From assembly GCA_935421135.1 (NCBI GenBank), contig OW285188.1, positions 13,493,233 through 13,557,232 of the forward strand: a stretch of DNA of 64,000 nt, written 5' to 3'. Below, piece by piece: positions 10,016 through 20,961 of this stretch. Each line of letters starts with the position of its first letter. The stretch's first letter is position 1. A program made the translations under genes and the position numbers. The notes below the pieces were generated by a model, which was not told where the DNA came from, ran no database searches, and saw only the letters and a program-made list of their open reading frames with translations. This DNA is from Bugulina stolonifera (lineage: Eukaryota > Bryozoa > Gymnolaemata > Cheilostomatida > Bugulidae).

Positions 10016-12752
10016 CTAGTAGTGTAAAGGTCTTATTTGTTGACCAGTTGCAGCTGCTTGGCTCTCTCTAATCATAGTGAGGAGCTTCATGAGCCAGACA
10101 AGGTACACAATCTAAAAGTAAAGAAATTGGAGCACAATTAGAGAAACATTTTCTTTCTAAAGTGAACAAAAAAACATTTACCTGTCAAAATGTAGATTAT
10201 TAATGATGGTTTCATAACACATCTCCGACAGGACATGCAGGTATTATACATGTACTTATTACTACTACACTACTGGTGTTGTTTGTTTTGTGCTCTGGTC
10301 AGAGTAATTTAATTGGTTGAGCATTGATTTAAATATGACAACTCCTGAGCAGAGAGATTTTACTTAGCTACTGTAACTTGTTTACCAATGAACAGTCCAC
10401 CACTACAGTCCACTGCTCCACTAAACAATATTTGCATAACTTTTGGTCTCAGTCTGTTCTACCAGAATCAACCTACACTACAGGAAACATGAATATACTT
10501 TCAGGTGTTGCAAAAGCTCCTATAACTGATTCATTTCAGAATCTTATTGTTTATTACTTCCTTAATCAATGAATTTGTACAAGTTGTCGCTCAGTTCTTT
10601 TTTAAAATGAGATTTAACTCTACACAGGGTACCAGGTTAGTGTAGTGGTCAATCTATAACTCTACACAGGGTACCAGGTTGGTGTAGTGGTCAATCTATA
10701 ACTCTACACAGGGTACCAGGTTAGTGCAGTAGTGGTCAATCTATAACTCTACACAGGGTACCAGGTTAGTGTAGTGGTCAATCTATAACTCTACACAGGG
10801 TACCAGGTTAGTGTAGTGGTCAATCTATAACTCTACACAGGGTACCAGGTTGGTGTAGTGGTCAATCTATAACTCTACACAGGGTACCAGGTTAGTGCAG
10901 TAGTGGTCAATCTATAACTCTACACAGGGTACCAGGTTAGTGTAGTGGTCAATCTATAACTCTACACAGGGTACCAGGTTAGTGTAGTGGTCAATCTATA
11001 ACTCTCAAGTTCAAACTCTATGAATAACTATAATAATTTATTCATTTAGAGCCCATCTGTTGATGCTTAAACAGATTAGAGATCTAGTTTGCTAAATATG
11101 CTGTAGGATGTGGATGTCTAATTGTATATAAAAATAAGGTAGTAGTATTAACATTTGCACTTTTAGCAACCATTTTATATACTGATTGTACTGTTTTGGT
11201 GTCTATTACCTATTCATTAGGCCTACATATTTTTATTAGTATATTAAGGACATGCTTGAATGTTCCTCTTTGCTTTAATTTCACCATGCAACGCATTGTT
11301 AGCATTCAACACTGAATCCAAACCTAATTACATGTACCTCGACCATAAACATAGAGACCTATGGTTATCAAAACACTGTGACTAGATGCACTATACATGG
11401 AAAGAATATGTTAACAGAAGTAAAATAAAATTAATATAGTGAGTCAACTACGTCTGAGAAAAAAACAGTGTGTCAAAATTTCTGTAGCACATCTCTAACA
11501 TAATTATAAAACTCACCATCAGGATTATGACCAGTAGCCCAAGAACAATAGACCAAATAGTCCAGCATTTAGCTTGGCGCAGTCGACGTCTGTATCCATA
11601 GTTGTTTCCTCTCTCTCCCTCATGTCTAGCAATCATAGCATGAACCAGTCCAATCACACCACATGGCAGGCAGCAGAAAATGGTGGATAGGATACTCAGC
11701 ACATACCAGCAACCGGATTTGTCTTCCACCTAAAAAAATTCGACAGAGCAAACAATTTATTGCATTTGCATTTTTTGCGCAAATGTTTGTTATCATTGTT
11801 GTTATCTAACTCCAGTTCCACACAGAGCATGGGCGCAATGGCCTACTCATGAGGTAGTTACCTTAAATAGTCTAACTATGCTTGCTTCACAGCCACTATT
11901 TATTAGGTACTACCCTGCTAGGCATGAACAACCGACGCCACACAATTGTACAAAGTTTAATAACAATTATATAATAATTGTATTTTTATTATATAATTTA
12001 TATTGTATACAGATATATAGAATGTAGTTGAAGTAAAAGAAAAAGCAGCATGGAGGAAGCTGCCTTATATACCCTCAGAAATGCCGATAGCCGATAGCCG
12101 ATAGCATGTTACAAAGAGACAGCAATTTACCGGAAATACTGTCAGGGATAACGTTCAGGCAAATGGCAAAAAATCTTACCGTTAGTGACGAAAATACTAA
12201 ATCATGCACAATTAAAGGCTAGCAATCAATTACTAGTGTTACAAGAATGTTCCTATGCGCCTAGAACTGGCTACTATTGGTCATCAATTGACTACGAAAA
12301 CAATATAACAGCTAAGAATATGAGACGATATGCGGAAATACACTTCAGTTTGCAGTTTTTTTCCTGTATTTATTCTAAATTAATGTTTTACTAGACATTA
12401 TGGAAATTGCACAGTTGAATATGCCAACTGGATATCTGTAGATCTGTAGATATTAGGAGCATGAATTTGCGACTGTTCGAAAATATCAGTTTGAAACAGG
12501 ACGTTTCGAAAACTGCAAAACCCCAATCCCGAAACTCCAATCCTTAGTTAATCCCCAAACCCCAAAAGAAAGTTTTCGGAACGTCCTGTTTCAAACTGAC
12601 ATTTTCAAAATGTTCCTTTACCTAGGAGTATTGCTGAGTAGTGGTAAATAATGTTAACATACCAGTGTTGCAGGCTCTCCATCACCAAGCTTTAATGTAG
12701 CATAACCTCCCTCATACTTTTGCTGTTGAAACTCTGATATCGGTTTGCCCAT
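10016..12752 (-). CDS. CD225/dispanin (IFITM-like) membrane protein, gene C, three exons
   Basis: Model on the minus strand: exon 1 12752-12663, exon 2 11729-11517, exon 3 10111-10016, phase 0 at both junctions, 132 residues. Exon 1 begins MGKPISEFQQQKYEGGYATL and ends CTG|gtatgt. Exon 2 begins after a T-rich acceptor (ttttttag) with VEDKSGCWYVLS and carries the CD225 core (FCCLPCGVIGLVHAM, RQAKCWTIWS, GLLVIILM), ending ATG|gtgagt. Exon 3 follows tacttttag and encodes IVYLVWLMKLLTM, completing the membrane helix, then a short polar tail of about 18 residues. Its second intron (11516-10112) contains the 42-bp tandem array. The family call rests on the exon 2 core; exon 3 is inferred from phase, splice site and hydrophobicity. 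Confidence 0.78.
10616..11005. repeat. 42-bp tandem array with 171-bp higher-order period
   Basis: Nine near-identical units start at 10616, 10658, 10700, 10745, 10787, 10829, 10871, 10916 and 10958. Three unit types (A; B with TTGGTG; C, 45 bp, with GCAGTAGTGG) are ordered A-B-C-A, A-B-C-A, A. The four-unit block of 171 bp has therefore been duplicated as a block. It lies in intron 2 of dispanin gene C. Confidence 0.95.
12479..12607. repeat. Hairpin-forming inverted repeat (MITE-like)
   Basis: Arms of about 36 bp are nearly perfect reverse complements; both contain CAGTTTGAAACAGGACGTT. They flank a C/A-rich centre of about 55 bp with CCCCAA-type repeats. It sits just downstream of gene C exon 1, inside intron 1. 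No clear target duplication was identified, so a MITE is likely but the superfamily is unassigned. Confidence 0.75.
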
Positions 12753-13917
12753 GTTGAATATTGTCAGGAAAGAAGGAAGCAGTTAGTTGTACTGTTGACT
12801 TCAAACTGTTAGCAGCTAGTGAACAGCTTACTGCTTACACCTATTTACAATGATATTTCAGTAGGTTTCTATAGGACTACAATGACTATATATTATGTAT
12901 TATATTTGATCAGGATGAGGTAGTTCTCAAGTAGTCAACCAACTAATACCAGTGATGAGGTGTGTACATAGAGATAACTCTATGGGTGTGTACAACACCT
13001 GGTTGGATACTCTAATCAAATGCCTGATTGGATAACCAATTTCAGTTGTTAGAAATAAAAATGCTTTCCCCCCAAGTTAGTCCTTAGATATCCTTGTAGC
13101 TAACAGTAACAGGTTATGGAAATAATGAAGAAGAGCCAGGCCCAGGAGAGCTCTATTATGAAGAGAAGGTAGTGTTACAGGAGTGACTAGCACTAGTTCC
13201 TACTAGTAACCTTACAACAATATTAAACACATTGTAGTCAGTCATAAATAGAATACCTGTAGAGGTAATTAAAGCTTCAGATGGAGGAGTTGTGCTCTTC
13301 CTCACATATTTTGCCGCATAATGAAGATCTAAGAGGCTATTACTATTTACTACCTTAGCAAAAACAAATATTTTGCTGTCAAATGTGTTAACTGTCATGC
13401 TTTTAGTAGCCACATAGTTTGTATTTGATGAATATGACTTTCTATTTCTAAGCCTAACTAATGGGGTTGTAGTACTACAACTTCCATTATTCCAAAATAT
13501 TTGTTTTACTACATGCTCTGATAATATGGTAATTATTGATATAAAAACCTGTATTTTGTAAACTACTGATTGGTGATTATACATTGACTATTTAATTCAA
13601 AGTTGTCTTCCAGAAGAGCTTGTCCTCCAGACGAACTTGTCCTCCAGAAGAACTTGGGAGAGGAAAATTTTGAATTACAGGCAACTAAAGAGGCAATGGG
13701 GTTCAGCAAAGGATTGTCCTACCCAAACAGAAATTGTTTACTTCCACCAGGGGTGAATAGTGTCTCTGATTTGCTTTGGGGTATCTGTGGCAGGTGGAAC
13801 TGCTTCACCTAGAAGGCTTGTAGATTGTTCACCTAGGGTTGTTTAACCCCTCAACCAAAAATAGTGGAGTCTTTAATATTGCACAATATTTACATGTAAT
13901 TATTTACTGAGTTTACA
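12753..13917. other. Intergenic stretch without a recognisable gene
   Basis: A 142-codon minus-strand ORF (13156-13584) lacks any domain, splice context or hydrophobic pattern that I recognise. Around 13610-13660 an 18-bp phrase (GTCCTCCAGA core) occurs three times in tandem. Confidence 0.5.
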
Positions 13918-14488
13918 GCTTTCACAAAGCTCAACGATCATGCGTTTATTCAAAAGCAATTACTGAATTTAATTCCATTATATATACATGTACGAGTATG
14001 CATATATACTAAGAGGCAAGAGTGCTATATAGTTGTATGTTTTTTAGTAATATTGTACCTAATAGTGATCCACTCAAATTTTCAATTCAAAGGTCTGCAT
14101 GTGGGTCTAGAATAACAATAAAACAGCCAGAGAGTTCTATACATGTATTTGTGACCTGCATGTAAATATTCCACACTTTTATTCTTTTTCTATAACTGAT
14201 CTGGAAAGCAATGAATAGACTAGCCTAGATTCAAAACAATTAATTATAAAACTTGGGCTAATGAGGTTTATTTGGTTTATTTTGAATACAAGTTCTAAAG
14301 TCGATCAGTAATAATTTCCCCGTTTGCTCCATGCCAGTTGTATAGGAAGTACGAAGCCCAGACTCCTTAATCGTCAGTCTTACTCATTAATACTCCATTG
14401 GTGGTTTAGATAGTACAGTAGGGACAGGTGAAACCTTGTTTTAAAAATAATACAATTTTAGTCTGCACTTACTTTTGGTGACAAGCAT
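13918..14488. repeat. Duplicated intergenic block, copy 1
   Basis: This stretch matches 16621-17043 in the same orientation, from a shared segment with AAAGCAATTACTGAATT to the shared end GGTGACAAGCATG. The copies lie on either side of dispanin gene D, as expected if the array grew by unequal exchange. Confidence 0.7.
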
Positions 14489-14748
14489 GTGCTAGTAATG
14501 GAGTAGCAGTCAACAACATTCAACGAAAGAGTTTTATTGATCTCTTGGATAAGAAAAATGTTATGCAGGAACCAAGATAGTATAAAACTTTTAAAATGTA
14601 GCACTTCATATAAAAGCCAATAAAACCACAATAAAATTATTTTACTTTCGCATAGAAAGTGACAGTACTTTATAAAATGAATCACTCAAAAATGGCATGC
14701 TCATTTTACAGCCAAATTGTTTATAATGACATCGGGATAAGCATCAGT

Positions 14749-16166
14749 TTACTTTCTTTTCTTATCGTAGCCGCCATGTTTCTTTCCGCCGTGGTTGTCG
14801 TGATGATGATCATCTCCATCCCAATGATCTTCCCAGTCTTCCTCAGACTCGTCTTTATCAAAACCGTCCTTGTTGTGCTTCCATTCTTCATCATCGTCAT
14901 CATCCTTCCCATGGTGCCCTTTCTTATCGTCATGGTGATCATCATCCTTGTCATCATTGTCCTTCCCATGGTGCCCTTCCATGTCACCATGCTTGTCATA
15001 CCCACCCTTCTTGTGAGAGTCCTCATCATGGTGGCCATAGTACCGTCCCCACCGAGACACAACAACCAACTAAAATTATCAATTTACAAACTTTTAAAGT
15101 TTTAGGATATCATAACAAATTGCAGTCTGCAGGTAATAATATAATAATCTACCATATACGTATATTGTGGCATGAGAAAACCTGTATGCCTCCTCGAGTA
15201 GCCTACATAATGCATAATTTAATATAACACATGCATGTTATTCCATGAATTAAGTGCATGTATGCCATGGGACCATGGACATTATAATATATATTGCATA
15301 CATGTACAATGTAGATGTTACTTAGAATGATTTTCTGTTATAAGAACAAAGTTCTATTCAACAATGATACTTTGAGATTATTAAATTAAAGTTTGTGAAA
15401 ATTTAGAATATGTTATCACCACGTCGTGATATATTGCTACTATTAGATATACATGTACAAGCATACTCGTATAGAACTATACTGTGGGTATACATATACT
15501 CGTACACGTCGTGTATAATACATATTATTACGTATCTGCTGCATATTCAATGTATAAACGTTATGCACGTAAAGTGTTATACTACGGCATTATACAGATT
15601 ATTATGGTCTTACCCCAACGATGACCAAAATAACCATAAGGATGCCAAGAGCAATAGACCAAGATGTCCAGCATTTAGCTTGGTTAAGTCTGCGTCTGTG
15701 ACCAATACGATTTCCTCTCTCTCCTTCATGTTTGGCAACCATAGCATGAACTAAGCCAATCACGCCACATGGCAGGCAGCAGAAGATGGTGGACAGGATA
15801 CTGAATACATACCAGCAAGTCATGCCCGGTTCTTCAACCGCCTTCAAGACAATGATCATCGATAATTGATTGTCAACAACGTTCTATATTCGTCAATAAT
15901 CAGCATATGCCATAGCACATGTAGAATAAACTCACTAATAAGCAACACTAGGCCTTGAACCTAACTATCAATGCATAACTCATTCCTTATAGCACTCTGT
16001 CAACTTGAAACGGTGATTGCGGAATTGTCTGCTCTTGTTGTCACAACTGTTGCAAAGAACATACCTGGGTAGAAATAACTACAGTAGTATGTGGACTGTA
16101 GTTTGGTGGGGGTGAGGCTGGTACCTCCACATCTTTTACTTCTTCAACTCCAATCTTGGTCTTCAT
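14749..16166 (-). CDS. CD225/dispanin protein with Asp/His-rich tail, gene D, three exons
   Basis: Model on the minus strand: exon 1 16166-16065, exon 2 15841-15614, exon 3 15069-14749, all phase 0, 216 residues. Exon 1 (MKTKIGVEEVKDVEVPASPP...) has the Pro-rich N-terminus typical of dispanins and ends CAG|gtatgt; an in-frame ATG 21 codons upstream is possible, but the chosen Met aligns with gene E. Exon 2 begins after ttgaag with AVEEPGMTCWYVFS and carries the CD225 core (FCCLPCGVIGLVHAM, NQAKCWTSWS, ALGILMVILVIVG). Exon 3 follows aattttag, finishes the helix with LVVVSRW, then runs into a tail with 17 His and 27 Asp in 106 codons. By family topology the tail is outside the cell or in a vesicle lumen. 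Metal or mineral binding is a composition-based guess. The open antisense ORFs here are composition shadows. Confidence 0.8.
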
Positions 16167-16620
16167 CCTAGAAAATGGAGAATGCACCTTTACACCGAAT
16201 GTAGAATGCTGGCTGACTGCCAATAACAAGAAAGAGAATAATAATTAGTATTATTAAAATCAGAATAAAATCCTCTACGCCATTTTGGCATGATTATTAA
16301 TAGTGAGTATATGTAGAGACCACAAACACCAGCAATAAAACATGATAATTACTCGAAAGTATATCCATACATTACCTGTTGGCTAGGAAGAAAAAAGTGG
16401 TCTGCCTAGGTTCACTCAGTTGCAGTTCTATTGATCACACACTGTCTCACGTGACACGAAAGTAATCAATATAATCTGTGTATATAGCATAAAAAACAAC
16501 ATGGTTGAGACAACAAAAAAATAACAAGATTTGAATATGAATAGAATCTTATGTAATTCAGACCAAAGTATGAAATCGATATGAATATAAAAACACTGGC
16601 ATTTCTTTTCACCGAGCTTT

Positions 16621-17043
16621 GGGCTTTCACAAAACTCATTGATCATAAATTTACTGAAAAGCAATTACTGAATTACATTATTTAAATATGTATATATTGC
16701 ATTACATGTGCATGGATTGAAAAGGGCTAAAAATATTAGATGTGACGAAGCAAAGGTCTACATTGTGTGGGTCTAGGACAATAGCACAGCTCGAGAGTTC
16801 TATATTGTGACCTACATGTGAATATTCTACATGTTTTATTTTTTTCCTGTAACAGGTCAAAACAATTATCTGTATAACTTGGGCTAATGGCCCATTAGCT
16901 TCCTTGTAGAACCACCTAGTCCCAGTTCGAAAGGTAATCAATCTCCCTACCAGGCTCATGTCAGTCCTGCTCCTACTATGCTCTATTAGAGATGATAAGT
17001 TGTTTTCAAAATAACACAATTTAGTGGTAATGGTGACAAGCAT
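16621..17043. repeat. Duplicated intergenic block, copy 2
   Basis: Same-orientation partner of 13918-14488, about 150 bp shorter through scattered deletions. It lies upstream of gene D and downstream of gene E. Confidence 0.7.
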
Positions 17044-17179
17044 GTTGATGTATTTTATTCAGTATAGTATATTATAAGATACATTGTATGATAGTTATCC
17101 TCTCTCTCTTACTCCTTACTCAGTATACATATATCAATGTAATTCCAAGCTTCCATCATAGTAATACATGTGTTTATAT

Positions 17180-17842
17180 TGTGATGGTACGCCAAGTCGT
17201 ATCTTACATCTGACACTCATTATTGTGCGCATACATGTATATATCTGCTTGTACTTTACTCCTATATTGTTGTATATGATTATATGATTATATCTAAGTC
17301 TTTTAATGCCTTTTATACCCATGTACAGAGGCCCGACCTCTCAGAATCCATTGATATTCATTTTGTACATGAATTGGACCATTATAAGCAACTTTTGTAG
17401 AACCCGACCTATTTTGGGTCGGCCGTCGGGCTTCCGGCGGCCATCTTGTTGCGCAACTTCCGGACGACCACACGTCGTCTTTTCCCGACGTCACGTCGGC
17501 CGGAAGTCCTTATACTATATAAAGGGCACTGTTTTACTGTTCATTGTCTCAGTCTACACTTGGCTTTCAATAAAGACACATCTATACTTGATACAGAGAC
17601 TTTCTCTTCCTTTTACTAGGTCATTCGCTTAGCGAACCGCCTACTAGGTCGAACTACTCTCTTTCATTGTATAGTCTTAAGGTCGGACTTGAGATCAGAT
17701 GGGTCGTCTTTGGTAGTATTTGGGCTACTGAGACCGCTCGATCTTTCATGTAATACGAAGTCCTATTACCACTCATAGGCACTTCATTTCTGGGCCGATA
17801 GTCGTCCAAGGACGACCGCACCAAATCACAGAAACCATTACA
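17180..17842 (+). mobile_element. Solo-LTR-like element, copy 2
   Basis: It starts TGTGATGG and ends CCATTACA, and both ends are flanked by ATAT (17176-17179 and 17843-17846), a possible 4-bp target duplication. It contains a TATA box (ACTATATAAAGGG near 17515) and an AATAAA signal near 17570. The order promoter, short transcribed segment, poly(A) signal is that of an LTR. No gag or pol reading frame adjoins it. The family (Gypsy, Copia or BEL) cannot be told from the LTR alone. Confidence 0.62.
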
Positions 17843-17901
17843 ATATTATCATTCATAAATCATATTGCAATTGTCAAAAAGAGAACATGCATTAAAGCTT
17901 T

Positions 17902-18156
17902 AGGTGTCTTCGCGACCTCTTGGACGGACCCGGGCCGCAAATAAAAATCACCCAGGTCAGAAGGGCTATTGGGCTGGGATTATGCTTAGCCGGACGAAAC
18001 CATCCCTAGCTCATCGGCACACCTGATTTCTTCGCGCGAAAATGAGGATTTTGCTTTTGGCCCAGGCCGGTGTGTTCGTGACCCTGTGACTGATGTGTGC
18101 CGGAAAATATTTTCTTAAATCGGCTTGGGTCTGAAGTTGAGGTCGCGAAGACACCT
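17902..18156. mobile_element. MITE with 18-bp perfect inverted repeats
   Basis: The ends are AGGTGTCTTCGCGACCTC and its exact reverse complement. The interior is GC-richer than its surroundings and non-coding. An older copy in opposite orientation sits inside the hAT-like element at 4189-4435. T-rich flanks make the target duplication ambiguous (possibly TTT), so I do not assign a superfamily. Confidence 0.85.
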
Positions 18157-18350
18157 TTTTTGTGATAAACAATATAAACATGATAGCCTTGTTGATGATA
18201 ATCATACTAATAAAAAAACCAACACAGCTTATAATGCTCACCAGGAACATTAAGAGAAAAATAGCTTCATAAAAATTGTCATAAAAAGATGGTCATCAAG
18301 TGAAATAAATAATTAATTGAAGAAGTCATATGAAAAATTAATGATGTCTC

Positions 18351-19840
18351 TTAATGACCCCCACCTGGCCGTCGACCTGATCCACCATGTGGGCCACGCT
18401 CGCCGTGGGGACCACGCCCACCATGAGGACCGTGTCCACCACGGGGACCACGTCCGCCATGGGAACCATGTCCACCATGAGGACCATGTTCACCATGTTC
18501 GCCATGTGGACTGTGTTCACCATGTGGACCATGTCCCTCTGTCCCCCAGTGCTCCTCTGGATCGTCATGATCCTCTAGCTCGTCGTTATCAGGCCCATTA
18601 TTTCCATCAAGTTCTTCAGTCTCACGTTCTCCATCGTGGTCTGTCTCAGCATGGTTATGGGAATCTGGTTCTTCCACACCCTTACTATAGTTATATTCAC
18701 CTTTATCCGTATAACCTTTATCATCTAAACCTTCCCAATCTTCAGCCCAAACAGCTTTCTGCTGCCGGATAGTTCTCATGCGCATGCCAGCCATTACTAA
18801 CTACAATAATTAATTTAAAAATTCGGTGTGAAAAATTTGCAGTGAAAAATAGAACTGTGCAAAAAGAGTTTAGACCATAGCAACAAAAGTACACTGTGTT
18901 CTTCGTATTTCCACTAGTCTGATTGAGTAGGACAGCAGCAAATAATGTCATATTCGTCAACACAACGCACCCAGGCAGCTAGCAGAACAACAAGGAGACT
19001 CCCTAATCCAATAGACCAGGAGGTCCAGCACTTAGCTTGGTGAAGTCTTCGTCTGTGGCCAGCATAGTTTCCTCTCTCTCCCTCATGTTTAGCAATCATA
19101 GCATGAACCATACCAATCACACCGCATGGCAGGCAGCAGAAGATGGTGGACAGAATGCCCAACACATACCAGCAGGTGCTCGCAGAGTGGTTAATCTATG
19201 AGTATAACCATTACATGGATCTATTCTTTAGCTATTAGTATGTGTATGTGACGATCAAGTGCAGAACAAACATATGCAACCTAGTTCCCACGCCATCCAA
19301 GATTGGCAGTGGACAACTGGAGAGCTTAGTCACGCAGCTAATAATTTTTAAGGGTTGAAAACATTATTGTACATGTATAACTGTGATTTTTGAGTTAACA
19401 TCACAAAATTAGTACAGATGGAATGATGACCTAGTCTGATCGTCAATGGAAATGTAAAACATGCAATTTCACATGTACATTGTATCATTTTCTAAATCTA
19501 TATGTGTATTTTATGTATTTCAGAGCTTAATAAAGAATCCATTGTCTCCAAACACTGTACCACGAAAACATTAAAGCCTCAGAGGCTGTCTAAAGTGAAA
19601 ATGAGCAAGCATGACAAGTAACCCGACGACACACATGATAATACACGTATGATACATACAATACATGTACGACAAGCATAATAATGATTCACATACCGAT
19701 TCTTGAGCTGGTACTTCCACAGTAGTATACTGGGTGAAACTTGGTGGAGGTTGTGGTGCAACCACTATGGTTGTCTCCCCTTCTTTCGGTTTTTCCACTC
19801 CTACCTTGACCTTCATTCTAGCCAAATGATAAGAATTCAC
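18351..19840 (-). CDS. CD225/dispanin protein with Gly-Pro-His repeat tail, gene E, three exons
   Basis: Model on the minus strand: exon 1 19840-19697, exon 2 19195-18971, exon 3 18800-18351, phase 0 throughout, 272 residues (264 from the second Met at 19816, which aligns with gene D and may be the true start). Exon 1 has a Pro-rich N-terminus (VAPQPPPSFTQYTT) and ends TCG|gtatgt. Exon 2 carries the CD225 core and ends TGG|gtgcgt, a weaker donor; reading through adds about 19 codons and a stop, an alternative short isoform. Exon 3 follows ttattgtag, completes the helix (LVMAGMRMR), has an acidic segment with AEDWEGLDDKGY, then about 65 residues of GPHGGR/GPHGEH-type repeats ending GRRPGGGH. 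The tail should face outside or lumenal space. The exon 3 link is inferred from phase and helix continuity; a transcript would settle it. Confidence 0.76.
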
Positions 19841-20814
19841 AGGTAACTATAATATGTTAGTATAGAATATTACTGCTGCAGAATTACAAAAACTCTATGG
19901 CTGCAGTATACAGTGGGAGATAACTAAGTGCACTGTATAATGTATATGCAACAACTAGAAATCCATTACATCATCATAATAATCATGAACACGTGGAAAA
20001 ATAAACTACCTCCAAAGCAGAACAATGAGATAAAGTACCTACTTGTAAAAAGGTTTATTTCCTCTATGGTATATTTTGATAGTTGCAAATGTGCCAGTTA
20101 CTAAAAATCGATATCACATGATTGAACAAAAACCTATCACAATGGCTTCTCTTTAATATAAATAAGGTGCAGGATAATATGATATTCATTTACATATGAA
20201 TTGAACATCCAGGGCAGTCGTGTAACCCAATACGGACACCAACATAACAATCAATATACATGTACATGTAGTTCCACATTTTAACCAGCTCAAAGTCAAC
20301 ATTTTATATAGGATTCATCTTCTCTTTCTGCATGACAAAAATAGGGAGTTTCATCTTTACAGTTGACCAATCATGCACAGCACTATCCTCCTTTTGCAAC
20401 ATCAAATATTTTATTTGAATTTCTGCAAAAGCAATGAAGTCACAAGGCGATGCAAAATTTGGGCAATGCCATTATTGTAAGTTTTACACGCTTGATTAAA
20501 TCAAGTTTTCCTGGTTCTACACCCTCCACCTAAATCCACCTGAGCTGAACAGCACCCCCACCCACCCTGTGCTAAACCTCTCTCATTGAATCAGTGGAAC
20601 ACAGCTCAATCAGGAATATTCTCAGAGTGAATTGAATATCTTTGACCTGCAATGATGCATATTGAGCAGTTACAACATGAGAGGTTCAAACTAAATGTCA
20701 AGAGTTATGCTCTCTCAATGTTACCTGCAAATAGAGGATAACTCTAAATTATTGAATGCGCATTAACAGTGTACTACTCAAATGTATACAAAACATTATA
20801 ATAGACTGTTATAG
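19841..20814. other. Intergenic region between dispanin gene E and RECQ1
   Basis: I see no coding exon here. It is ordinary AT-rich sequence with several short palindromic TACATGTA sites. It would hold the promoter of gene E on its left side and the RECQ1 3' flank on its right. Confidence 0.5.
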
Positions 20815-20820
20815 TTTATT
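20815..20820 (-). terminator. RECQ1 poly(A) signal
   Basis: AATAAA on the minus strand, about 140 bp past the RECQ1 stop codon and the nearest canonical signal seen. Confidence 0.6.
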
Positions 20821-20961
20821 TTCCTGTCTGACATGCTATTGAACACAATAAACAAGTAACAGCAGTGATAAAACTTGAGTACATGTATATCACCCATTAT
20901 ATAATCATGTAAGAAGTATGACTAACTCTATAGCATAAGCATGCAGGTCAAAGGGTCAGAT

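Noticed and set aside
10616..11005. CRISPR-like repeat array
   Set aside because: Units abut directly with no unique spacers, in an intron of an animal gene; it is a simple tandem repeat.
13156..13584. Minus-strand 142-codon ORF
   Set aside because: No domain, no signal or membrane segment, and no splice partners; length is plausible by chance in 64 kb.
14659..15105. Plus-strand 148-codon hydrophobic ORF
   Set aside because: It is the antisense of the Asp/His-rich exon of gene D; GAT/CAT codons read backwards give ATC/ATG, so hydrophobicity is a composition artefact.
18317..18772. Plus-strand 151-codon His/Val-rich ORF
   Set aside because: Antisense shadow of the gene E repeat exon; no splice or family support.
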